In this document: positions 55,946 to 64,000 of the stretch, in pieces
Position numbering within the stretch: the first letter of the stretch is position 1
How the letters are laid out: each line of letters begins with the position of its first letter
Source of the DNA: CAYMEV01 sp964389675 [NCBI: uncultured Candidatus Sumerlaeota bacterium]
GTDB taxonomy: Bacteria; CAYMEV01
Length of the DNA stretch: 64,000 bases
Direction: 5' to 3'
NCBI GenBank assembly: GCA_964389675.1
Contig: CAYMEV010000002.1
Span: forward strand, 1 to 64,000
Notes under the pieces: model-generated
Told to the model about the DNA's origin: nothing
The model's database searches: none
Seen by the model: the letters and a program-made list of their open reading frames with translations, nothing else
Translations under genes and position numbers: made by a program

Positions 55946-57790
55946 ATGAAAACCAGAAACAATACGGTTAAATATTTAATTATTATCCTGATGCTTTCAG
56001 CTGTCGCAAACTCATACTCAGCATATCTTGAATTTGCCCCGCAGAAGGTTTTTCAGCCTGATGGAAAAGAGCTGAATATATATGCTTCCGGAGATGAATT
56101 CTGCAACTGGCTTCATGATGCAGAAGGTTTTACCATTGTACAGCATCCCATAAGCGGATATTATGTCTATGCTGTTGAGATGGAAGGTAATCTGGATGCT
56201 TCCTGTCATATCGCAGGAGATGTTGATCCATATACCTTAGGTATTGAAAAATGGCTTAAGGTCAGAAGTGGAGAATATGCAAAAAGAAGAGGCGATTTTA
56301 AACTTACGCTGAAAGATATGCCTAAAGCACCCAATCAGGGCACACTTAACAATATTGTGGTTTTTATAAGGTTTTCAGATGATGAGGAATTTACAAAGCT
56401 GAATTCATATTATCACAGTCTTTTCAATCCGGGATCGGACATATCCATGTACAGCTACTTCTCTGAAGCATCATATGGCAGGAGTTCCATAATATCGCAT
56501 TTTTACCCCATCCCGCCTTCAGCAACCGTCATATCATACCAGGATTCATATCCGAGAAGCTATTACAGGCCTTATAATGCCGTTACCAACCCTGATGGAT
56601 ATACAAGTTCCCAGAGGACTGCCAGGGAACATACACTGCTGAAAAACTGCATAGAAGCAATAAAAGAAGATATCCCTTCCGATCTGGATATTGACGCAGA
56701 CAATGACGGGTATGCTGATAATGTCTGTTTTATTGTAAGGGGCGGGGTTGACGGATGGAATGATCTCCTTTGGCCCCATATGTGGGTTTTGTATTCCTAT
56801 GATGTAAGAATTAATCAAAAGCGGGTTTATGTCTATAATTTCAATATTGAATCATATACAACAAGCAGCAGTGTGATATCACATGAAATGTTTCATTCTC
56901 TGGGGGCTCCTGACCTTTATCACTACAACGGCGACGGTTTTTCTCCTGTTGGTTCCTGGGATATTATGGAAAGCACCCTTAATCCTCCACAGCATATGGG
57001 AGGATATATGAAATATCGATATGGAAACTGGATTGATAATGTTCCGCAGATAACATTCTCCGGAACCTATATTATAGAGCCCCTGCTTATGCCTGAAGAC
57101 AATCTGTTTAAGATTGCTTCACCACTATCATCAGCTGAGTACTTTATTGTGGAATTCAGGAGAAAACTTGGCGTTTTTGAGTCATCCCTCCCCGGAACAG
57201 GGCTGCTCATCTACAGGATAAATACTGATGAGGATGGAGAGGGAAATGCTGGCGGACCTCCAGATGAAGTATATATTTTCAGGCCAAACGGGACCCTGTA
57301 TAATAACGGGAATGTCAACCTTGCTTTTTATCATCAGGATGCCGGCAGGACTCAAATAAATGATAATACAAACCCTTACAGCTTTTTCTCAGATGGAACC
57401 CCGGCAGGCCTCGAGATATCCAATATTCAGCAGACAGGTGATATTATGAGTTTTTATGTCGAAATAAAACATCCTAATATCAGGACTGATCAGCCAGAGA
57501 ATATTAGGGGAAAATCAGCAATATTAAAAGGGACTGCAAACCCTAAGGGCTATAATTGTTTCGTCCATTTTCAGTGGGGAACTACTGAACAGTTCGGAAA
57601 TTCCACAAAATATAAGAGGATTGGAAACAATGATGAGAATATTTCTTTTGAGACAGGCTTATCAGGTCTTTTGATGAATACTACATATTATTATAGAGCA
57701 GTAGTAACATCCCCGTTATGCGGTTCTGTATACGGAGAAACCAGGCAGTTTAAAACAAAAAACCCTCTTGGAGCTATTATACCGCTTTGA
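55946..57790 (+). CDS. Secreted M6-family metalloprotease (immune inhibitor A-like) with C-terminal Fn3-like domain
   Basis: This 614-aa protein has a signal peptide (about 1-26). A prodomain-like region (about 30-125, DEFCNWLHDAEGFTIV) precedes the M6 catalytic domain with zinc motif SHEMFHSLGAPDLYHY (H313, E314, H317, D323). DIDADNDGYADNV (about 248-260) looks like a calcium-binding loop. C-terminal residues about 500-600 contain GTANPKGYNCFVHFQWG and GLLMNTTYYYRAVV, typical of Fn3-like modules in secreted proteins. CAGGAG precedes the ATG. It probably degrades extracellular proteins. Confidence 0.9.
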   Translation: MKTRNNTVKYLIIILMLSAVANSYSAYLEFAPQKVFQPDGKELNIYASGDEFCNWLHDAEGFTIVQHPISGYYVYAVEMEGNLDASCHIAGDVDPYTLGIEKWLKVRSGEYAKRRGDFKLTLKDMPKAPNQGTLNNIVVFIRFSDDEEFTKLNSYYHSLFNPGSDISMYSYFSEASYGRSSIISHFYPIPPSATVISYQDSYPRSYYRPYNAVTNPDGYTSSQRTAREHTLLKNCIEAIKEDIPSDLDIDADNDGYADNVCFIVRGGVDGWNDLLWPHMWVLYSYDVRINQKRVYVYNFNIESYTTSSSVISHEMFHSLGAPDLYHYNGDGFSPVGSWDIMESTLNPPQHMGGYMKYRYGNWIDNVPQITFSGTYIIEPLLMPEDNLFKIASPLSSAEYFIVEFRRKLGVFESSLPGTGLLIYRINTDEDGEGNAGGPPDEVYIFRPNGTLYNNGNVNLAFYHQDAGRTQINDNTNPYSFFSDGTPAGLEISNIQQTGDIMSFYVEIKHPNIRTDQPENIRGKSAILKGTANPKGYNCFVHFQWGTTEQFGNSTKYKRIGNNDENISFETGLSGLLMNTTYYYRAVVTSPLCGSVYGETRQFKTKNPLGAIIPL

Positions 57791-57965
57791 TATCTGGATT
57801 CTAATAAAAAGCAGGATCATTAATTTTATACAGGCATCCTTTATCTGACATCCAGTCAAAGGAATGTCTTATCCTTTAGTTTTGCATATCTTTATTTAAC
57901 TTGAAAGAACAATAGATTTTGATAAAATAATATTGTTTTTTAAGAAATTCAGGGATAAGTGAAAA

Positions 57966-60900
57966 TTGGAATTTGAAAGATTAATACCACATTTTATCTT
58001 AAAGAATTTCCAGGAGGGCGTATATCAGGGCAGATTTACATGTGCTGTCCTGTTTGCTGATATTTCAGGTTTTACAGCTCTGACGGAGAAACTGACCGGA
58101 TATGGAAAGGCAGGGACAGAAATCCTTTCCGCCATAATAAATGATATATTCACTCCCTGTATTAATTCGGTATACCAGAGGGGGGGCTTTATCTCAACAT
58201 TTGCCGGAGACGCGTTTACTGCTTTATTCCAGAATAAATCAGGCAATGCCCTTTTAGCATCAAAAGAAATAATTGATGAAATAAAAAGACAGCATATAAA
58301 ACAGACAATATATGGTAATTTCGAAATCTCTGCAAAGATCGGTTTATCCTATGGGCCTGTAGAATGGGGTATTACTGGAAAAGGCAGTAAAAAGGCATAT
58401 TATTTTAAAGGCCCGGCTATCGACCAGGCAGCTAAATCTGAGTATTTATGCGGAAAAATGGATATAGTGTCAGATTCTCAATTTTATGAGGAATTTAAAC
58501 TGCAGGGGAAATTCAGGAAGAATTGCAGAGGATATTTTTTTCTGATTTCCATTAATGAAATGGATAAAGCAGAAAATTCATATACATCCCTTAAGCCTGA
58601 TAAGGATTCAGTTCCTGCATTTATTCCTGAAAGCCTTCTGAGCGCCAGGCCCCTTGATGAAATGAGGGATATTGTGAGTGTATTTCTTTCTTTCAGGCAA
58701 ATTGACAGCGATTATGACAGCATGGATGAATTTTCAAGCTTTCTGCTGAAATCAACAGAAACCTGGGGAGGTTATTTCAGTAGAATAAGTTTCGGCGACA
58801 AAGGTGGGTCAGCCCTTATAAATTTTGGCATGCCTGTAGCCTATGAAGACAATATTTCACGTGCTTTGACCTGTACCAGTGAAATTATCAGAAAATACAA
58901 AAGCAATGTAAGGGCAGGTATTACCTTCGGAAGGCTGTTCTCCGGGTATGTCGGAAGCAGGGTAAGAGCAGCCTATGATGTGCTGGGGGATTCAGTGAAC
59001 CTTTCAGCAAGGATAGCCATGAAAACTGAATGGGGAAGTATATGGCTGTCAAAAAGTGTTTCTGAAGTCGCAAAAAAAGGATTTTTGATACATTATATCG
59101 GAGAATTTTTATTTAAAGGCAAATCAGGGAAGACGGATGTTTATCAGCTGGGGAGTGAAAAATCCAGTATATTGCTGACATATAAGGGCTCCATCTTTGG
59201 AAGGGAAAAAGAGATAAATCTTCTTAAAAAGTCTATAAATCCGATATTTAAAGGCCGGTTCGGTGGCATAGTATATATATATGGAGAGCCCGGGATTGGA
59301 AAATCAAGGCTTGTTCACGAGGCTGTCTCTCGTATCCACAGAGAAAGGAAATTATGCACATTACAGTGTGATGGTATTATTAGAAAAGCCTGGAACCCTT
59401 TCATATATTATTTATTCCTTTATTTTGCCCAGGACCATGACAGGCCTGATCAAGAAAATGAGCTGAATTTCCGAAACAGGATGCAGTTCCTTATAGATAT
59501 GCTGTCAAAATTAGATGCTGATTCGCAAAAGATAAGCATAGATGAATTAAGAAGAGGAGAACCTTTTATTAAAGCTCTCCTCTCTCTTGATACCAAAGAT
59601 ACGCTTTATGAGGAGCTGGATGCAAAACACAGGCACGATAATACTATCTATGCACTGAAGGAGTTTTTTAAGGCCTTAAGCCTGTTAAATCCTCTGATAA
59701 TGAATATTGAAGACATTCATTATCTGGATACAGAATCCTCCATTGCATTATGGCATCTTACAAGAAATATAGAGAAATTTCCGATTATTATCATATGTAC
59801 CAGCAGGTATTGTGATGATGGCTCAAAACCAGAAATTTTCAGTGACAGCAATATCCCAAAAAATGAAATAGACCTGGAAAGACTCACAGAGGCATCATCC
59901 GAACAGCTAATTGCTGAAAAATTAAAACATAGGCCAAATAATGAACTGGCAGGCATTATATTGGAACGTACCAGCAATAATCCTTTCTTTATTGAGCAGT
60001 TTTGCTTCTATCTGCTTGAAAATGGTTATATAGAGATTGAAGAAGGATTATGCAGTATTTCAAAGAAGACAGAGGACATACCATCAGGAATCAATCAGAT
60101 TCTTATTGCAAGAATAGACAGGTTATCGAGAGAACTGCGCGAGTTAACGAAAATAGCCTCTGTATTTGGGAGGGAATTTAATAATAATATTCTGTTCAAG
60201 ACAATTAACACCCTGTATGAACTGATAAGAATATTTGAGACTGCTGATAAAAGCAGATTTGATACTGAAGCAGTCAAGCGACTCGTAATTTCCGACAGCA
60301 GCCTGCTTCTTTCTGCAGGAGAAAGAGAGAGCATATGGGAAAATATTGATGAGATAAGGTACATATTTAAGCATTCACTGCTCAGCGAAAGCGCATATAA
60401 TATGCAGATGAAGGAAAGGCTGAGGATATTGCACCGGACAGCCGGTGAGACAATTGAAAAGATAAAGGGATTAAAAGATGATAGATATATAGATTTAGCC
60501 TACCATTTTGAAAGGGCCGGAATAAAGGACAAGGCAATTGAATATATGAGCAAAGCAGGCGATTATTTGAGGAAAACATATAAAAACAAGGACGCTCTTG
60601 AAATGTATAAAAGGCTTGTAAGTCTGCTTGAGGAACCTGCAGGGATTCTGGAAACGAAACTAAAAATCGGTGAAATCATGGAACTTACCGGCAATTGGGA
60701 GAAATCTGAGAAGATATTCAGAGAGTGTGTCAAAGAATCGTTAAAACTGGGCAGAAAGAATCTCCTGTCCGATTCCTATCAGGCATTGAGCGATACCCTG
60801 CGATGGAGATATAAATACAGTGAAGCTCTCGAGGCAATTAAGATTTTCCATGATCTGTCAAAAGAGAGAGGAGACAAAAAGGGTACAGGTACTGCTTTCG

Positions 60901-61859
60901 GCTATTATGGGACAATTTATGGAATGCTGGGCGATTTTCAAAAATCGCTGAAATATTTTAAGAAATACAGGAAGATTGCAGAAGAGATTGATGACCATTT
61001 AGGAGCTGCTACTGCTACAGGAAATATGGGTATTGTATATTTGAACCTGTGTGAATATGAAAAATCGCTGGAATGCCACCATATCAATAAAGAATTAAAG
61101 GAAAAGCTTGGTGATAAGCGAGGAATTGCATCAGCTGTAGGGAATATGGGAAATGTATATTATTATCAGGGCAAATTTGATTTAGCAGTCGAATGCTATG
61201 AGCTTAACAGGAAATACCTTGAAGAGATAGGGGATAAAAGGGGAATGGGGAAAGCGTCAGGCAATATAGCATTTGTATATTTTGATCAGGGCAGGTATAG
61301 AGAAGCTCTTGAGCATATTGAAATTGATAAAAACATCTCTGATGAACTGGGCGATAAGTATGGCATTGCACACTCTTTAGGGCTTATGGGGGATATTTAT
61401 GCTAAATTGGGAAAAAAGAAAAGGGCTCTTGGTTGTTATGAAAGAGCAATAAATATTTTTAATGATATTAAAATCAGGAATTCATCATTATTAAAATGCA
61501 TTCTTGCCAGGGGGGATCTATTGATTCAGCAAAAGGACATAAATTTGGCTCAAAAGTCTAATAATGAGCTGTTCGAACTTGCAAAGAAAATGAAAAAGAG
61601 TGACTATATTTTTAATGCAAGGCTTCAAAAATGCAGGATAATGGGGAAGATAGACTCTGAAAATGCAATAAAATGCCTGCAAAAGCTTATCAGCAATGAA
61701 ATTGATGACCAGAGCAAAGCTAGGCTCTATTATGAGCTCTACAGTATTGAGAAAAAAGATGACTACAGAAAAGAATGCATCAGATTATACAGATACTTAT
61801 ATGAAAAAATACCAAAATATGGATATATGGAGAAAATTAAAGAATTAACTGATAATTAG
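57966..61859 (+). CDS. Soluble-adenylyl-cyclase-like giant: tandem cyclase domains, NTPase, TPRs (paralogue D, TTG start)
   Basis: The TTG start at 57966 gives EFERLIPHFILKNFQEG, which aligns with the first residues of the other three paralogues (LVPDFIAKCVKEG, LVPDYILHNYKNN, LLPQFIAEKYEKG), so no upstream start is needed. The 1297-aa protein has domain 1 with D32 (ADISGFT) and D82, and domain 2 with K279 (FGDKGG), D338, N345 and R349 (DVLGDSVNLSAR). Unlike A-C it has Asp at the second specificity site, as in mammalian transmembrane adenylyl cyclases. The P-loop is GEPGIGKS (440-447) and Walker B is LIMNIEDIHYLD. The TPRs (about 880-1270) are of the 40-residue GDK-x-G type. Confidence 0.9.
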   Translation: MEFERLIPHFILKNFQEGVYQGRFTCAVLFADISGFTALTEKLTGYGKAGTEILSAIINDIFTPCINSVYQRGGFISTFAGDAFTALFQNKSGNALLASKEIIDEIKRQHIKQTIYGNFEISAKIGLSYGPVEWGITGKGSKKAYYFKGPAIDQAAKSEYLCGKMDIVSDSQFYEEFKLQGKFRKNCRGYFFLISINEMDKAENSYTSLKPDKDSVPAFIPESLLSARPLDEMRDIVSVFLSFRQIDSDYDSMDEFSSFLLKSTETWGGYFSRISFGDKGGSALINFGMPVAYEDNISRALTCTSEIIRKYKSNVRAGITFGRLFSGYVGSRVRAAYDVLGDSVNLSARIAMKTEWGSIWLSKSVSEVAKKGFLIHYIGEFLFKGKSGKTDVYQLGSEKSSILLTYKGSIFGREKEINLLKKSINPIFKGRFGGIVYIYGEPGIGKSRLVHEAVSRIHRERKLCTLQCDGIIRKAWNPFIYYLFLYFAQDHDRPDQENELNFRNRMQFLIDMLSKLDADSQKISIDELRRGEPFIKALLSLDTKDTLYEELDAKHRHDNTIYALKEFFKALSLLNPLIMNIEDIHYLDTESSIALWHLTRNIEKFPIIIICTSRYCDDGSKPEIFSDSNIPKNEIDLERLTEASSEQLIAEKLKHRPNNELAGIILERTSNNPFFIEQFCFYLLENGYIEIEEGLCSISKKTEDIPSGINQILIARIDRLSRELRELTKIASVFGREFNNNILFKTINTLYELIRIFETADKSRFDTEAVKRLVISDSSLLLSAGERESIWENIDEIRYIFKHSLLSESAYNMQMKERLRILHRTAGETIEKIKGLKDDRYIDLAYHFERAGIKDKAIEYMSKAGDYLRKTYKNKDALEMYKRLVSLLEEPAGILETKLKIGEIMELTGNWEKSEKIFRECVKESLKLGRKNLLSDSYQALSDTLRWRYKYSEALEAIKIFHDLSKERGDKKGTGTAFGYYGTIYGMLGDFQKSLKYFKKYRKIAEEIDDHLGAATATGNMGIVYLNLCEYEKSLECHHINKELKEKLGDKRGIASAVGNMGNVYYYQGKFDLAVECYELNRKYLEEIGDKRGMGKASGNIAFVYFDQGRYREALEHIEIDKNISDELGDKYGIAHSLGLMGDIYAKLGKKKRALGCYERAINIFNDIKIRNSSLLKCILARGDLLIQQKDINLAQKSNNELFELAKKMKKSDYIFNARLQKCRIMGKIDSENAIKCLQKLISNEIDDQSKARLYYELYSIEKKDDYRKECIRLYRYLYEKIPKYGYMEKIKELTDN

Positions 61860-62004
61860 CGGGAAATATTTCATATCTTCATAATCATTGATGAATAATC
61901 CTGATTAATTATATGCATATGTTTTTCTAATATATAAATCAGCTTCAATTTATAAATTAAAAAATTTCCTGTATTTATGGTCTATTTAAGATTTGCGGGG
62001 TCCC

Positions 62005-63699
62005 TTATTTAATTATCAGGTAAAGGTCTGAAACTCCTCCTGTCCCGCCATAATCCAGGGCTGAGATCCTTATGTCAACTGGAACTCCTTTGGGGAATTC
62101 AGATGTGAGATCAAAGCTGTCTGGGGAAAAAGTGAAGCCGGAAGGCTCCAGTTGGGGCACTTTAATCCCATTATATTCCACTGGTTCCACTGAACCGATT
62201 ATGAAGCGCTTATTAATTCCAGGAGAATTAATTTCAAACAGGATGAAATTATCAATATACCATGAATCTTTGCCCTCAGAATCACCGGCTAGTATAACCT
62301 TCTGATTCTCTTCAACTGCAATTGTCCCTTCATACTGATCTGTCAAATGGTAAGGGACCTTATCCCAGGTACTGGTTGTAATGCTTACAGGGTCATAAAC
62401 ATTCGATTTGAAATTTGCAGAGCTCTGTCTGGGTATCTCACTGAATATACGGTAAATAACATCATTTTTAACCGGACTGGTAAAATCATATGAAATTACA
62501 ATATTTTCCCAGCATGCTTTTCCCCTGTCATAGGCTGTTGCCTGATCATCCCCTATATAAACCCATTCGCCTGTCATACCGTCTGTCCCGCTTGTACCTA
62601 GCCCGGAACCGACATCAATTGTACCCGGGTTAATACCTTTTGCTGTTCCGGCATGCCGGCCATCAATGTAAATATCATAGCTTTTATTTCCAGGAAATGC
62701 ATCAATCCTGATTTGATACTGTATTCCAACTTCCATATCCATGATTTTGGTATTGGCCGGCCGCAAATAGTGGAGAGCTGTCCCCCAGTCAATGTGCAGA
62801 TGGACAAAAGAATCACTGTAAAGGATAAACCAGTGGTTGTCCTTTGTTTTAAGCATAAAATCAAATGAAACAGAATAGTCCTGTGTAAAATCATAGGGGC
62901 GCTTTTGTGTTGCAAAACCAGTACCATTCTCCATTGATTCGATGCATATCTGATTAATGCCGATATCCACAGTGTTTCCTCCTGATGATACAGGGTACCA
63001 GCCCAGAACTCCAGCTCCTGCACCGACATTAAGTACAATATATCCATATACAATTCCATCTGCAGTGCCTCTCCCTGGAGTAAGGGTATATACTCCGGCA
63101 GGAAGAGTCTGGCCCACCAGGCTTTTTCCCAGGTTATTGCCGGAAATATCAATTACTTTTGGCCCGGGGTTGTGAATGTTATGGGGGGATATAAACTGCA
63201 TAAATGCCCTGCCCTGGCCGTCCCTGAAAATTCCCATTCCGTCTGTTCCATCATAAAAAGAGTCCACAATTTGTGTCGGTGAGCAAAGAATGACAATATT
63301 GCCTTCATACCTTGGTGATGTTACTGCAGTCTGTCTTCCCCATAGGGTGATTTTCTCAGGGCTGAATTCTGTATCAAGGAGAATGCTGACAGAGCCGATA
63401 CTCGTCCTTATAGTATACTCCCCGGGAGGCAATAACCCGGAAAACTTCTGGCCTTTTTCTACTGTTACGAACAGACTGCCGTTTCGAAAGACTGAAAAAC
63501 TGTCCGCATTCTGTGAAACGCTGATGATCTTTGCATTATTCGTAAGATTGACGGTATTACCGCTTTGTGTGGGGCCTCCGAAAGAAGAACCTTCCTTCTG
63601 TGACCCCCATAGATTATACTGAATTGCATAGATCAATGAAAAATTCAATAATAAGAAAATCATTGAAAAAAAAGCAAATTTTTTAAGATAATTGTTCAT
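62005..63699 (-). CDS. Secreted beta-rich protein of unknown function
   Basis: This 564-aa protein has a signal peptide (about 1-25). It is rich in G, S, T and aromatic residues and predicted mostly beta. An N-terminal region (about 30-235) has LLPPGEYTIRT and LPAGVYTLTPG, which look like two related PEGA-like or carrier-type strands. About residues 255-415 (YDFTQDYSVSFDFMLKT, YDIYIDGRHAGTA, CWENIVISYDF) read like a concanavalin/LamG-like jelly roll. I recognise no catalytic motif. A carbohydrate-binding or surface role is possible but unproven. It converges with cyclase paralogue D. Confidence 0.65.
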   Translation of the reverse strand: MNNYLKKFAFFSMIFLLLNFSLIYAIQYNLWGSQKEGSSFGGPTQSGNTVNLTNNAKIISVSQNADSFSVFRNGSLFVTVEKGQKFSGLLPPGEYTIRTSIGSVSILLDTEFSPEKITLWGRQTAVTSPRYEGNIVILCSPTQIVDSFYDGTDGMGIFRDGQGRAFMQFISPHNIHNPGPKVIDISGNNLGKSLVGQTLPAGVYTLTPGRGTADGIVYGYIVLNVGAGAGVLGWYPVSSGGNTVDIGINQICIESMENGTGFATQKRPYDFTQDYSVSFDFMLKTKDNHWFILYSDSFVHLHIDWGTALHYLRPANTKIMDMEVGIQYQIRIDAFPGNKSYDIYIDGRHAGTAKGINPGTIDVGSGLGTSGTDGMTGEWVYIGDDQATAYDRGKACWENIVISYDFTSPVKNDVIYRIFSEIPRQSSANFKSNVYDPVSITTSTWDKVPYHLTDQYEGTIAVEENQKVILAGDSEGKDSWYIDNFILFEINSPGINKRFIIGSVEPVEYNGIKVPQLEPSGFTFSPDSFDLTSEFPKGVPVDIRISALDYGGTGGVSDLYLIIK

Positions 63700-63950
63700 A
63701 AATATTTGTCCCCTTAAATATTTGAATTTAATGTATAATTAAGGCTATCATGAAAAGATATAAATCAAAAGTATTTTTCATGAATAGCATAAGGTCAGTG
63801 AAAAGATACTATCTTCATATTTAAATTAATTAAATATAGAAAAGGTAAATAAATCCTCTTTAGCATTATTAAGCAGTCCAGGCCAGAAATGAAAAATCTT
63901 GTGCAGAAGGCATTATGTGATATTATCATAATTAAAGGAGGTTTTATAAA

Positions 63951-64000
63951 ATGAGAAAGATTATGCTGATTATCATTGCCGGGCTGATTGCATTTTCCTC
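63951..64000 (+). CDS. Start of an exported protein (cut by the right edge)
   Basis: Only the first 16 codons are in the window (MRKIMLIIIAGLIAFS), a signal-peptide-like start. AAAGGAGG lies about ten bases before the ATG, making the start convincing. Nothing can be said of the function. Confidence 0.6.
   Translation, partial: MRKIMLIIIAGLIAFS

Noticed and set aside
62598-63152. A 184-codon minus-strand frame overlapping the secreted protein at 62005-63699
   Set aside because: It is in another frame of the same strand, within a gene that has its own start and signal peptide; its residue pattern is not protein-like.

Overview
The window is AT-rich bacterial DNA. The proteins suggest a Gram-negative anaerobe: an outer-membrane beta-barrel protein, a lipoprotein-type peptidase, many signal peptides, an oxygen-sensitive Fe-S serine dehydratase and four radical-SAM enzymes. 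The mix of soluble-adenylyl-cyclase-like proteins, TPR and HEAT proteins, DUF5648/Lcl surface proteins and M6/M28/tricorn peptidases would fit a spirochaete-like or related uncultured lineage. That placement is inference: no rRNA, tRNA or phylogenetic marker was seen.

Layout. 1-4213 (minus): the N-terminal part of a large repeat/HEAT secreted protein that runs off the left edge, a membrane-anchored class III cyclase and a small membrane protein. 4475-7871: a secreted M28 peptidase and a convergent secreted Lcl protein that carry the same DUF5648 repeats on opposite strands. 8107-8617: a decayed IS91-type transposase and alternating 48-bp REP-like hairpins. 8622-15240: an MFS transporter, a NYN-domain nuclease, a HAD phosphatase coupled to L-serine dehydratase, a YgjP-type metallopeptidase, a small exported protein and a polytopic membrane protein. 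15385-21705 (plus): a tight run of acetyltransferase, flavodoxin, ABC exporter, TldD, TldE and an N-terminal-Cys Ntn hydrolase. 21783-24299: a double-length lysine-2,3-aminomutase-like radical SAM protein. 24546-44400: three giant cyclase/ATPase/TPR proteins, interleaved with a sulfatase-fold protein, a prolyl oligopeptidase and a coupled radical-SAM pair. 44454-53686: a nucleotidyltransferase, SPL-like radical SAM, TspO-like protein, beta-barrel protein, DUF2130 protein, tricorn-like protease and acetyltransferase. 54180-64000: a LAS-type metallopeptidase, an M6 protease, a fourth giant cyclase, a secreted protein of unknown role and the start of another exported protein.

The most striking content is the four giant proteins (about 1300-1440 aa). 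Each has two tandem class III cyclase domains, then a P-loop NTPase module and TPRs, which is the domain order of mammalian soluble adenylyl cyclase (ADCY10). Domain 1 keeps only the metal-binding aspartates. Domain 2 keeps only the substrate-specifying and transition-state residues. Together they would form one composite active site. With the separate membrane-bound cyclase this makes five cyclase genes in 64 kb, pointing to heavy use of cyclic nucleotide signalling. The other theme is proteolysis, much of it exported: M28, S9, S41/tricorn, M6, LAS, YgjP, TldD/TldE and an Ntn hydrolase.
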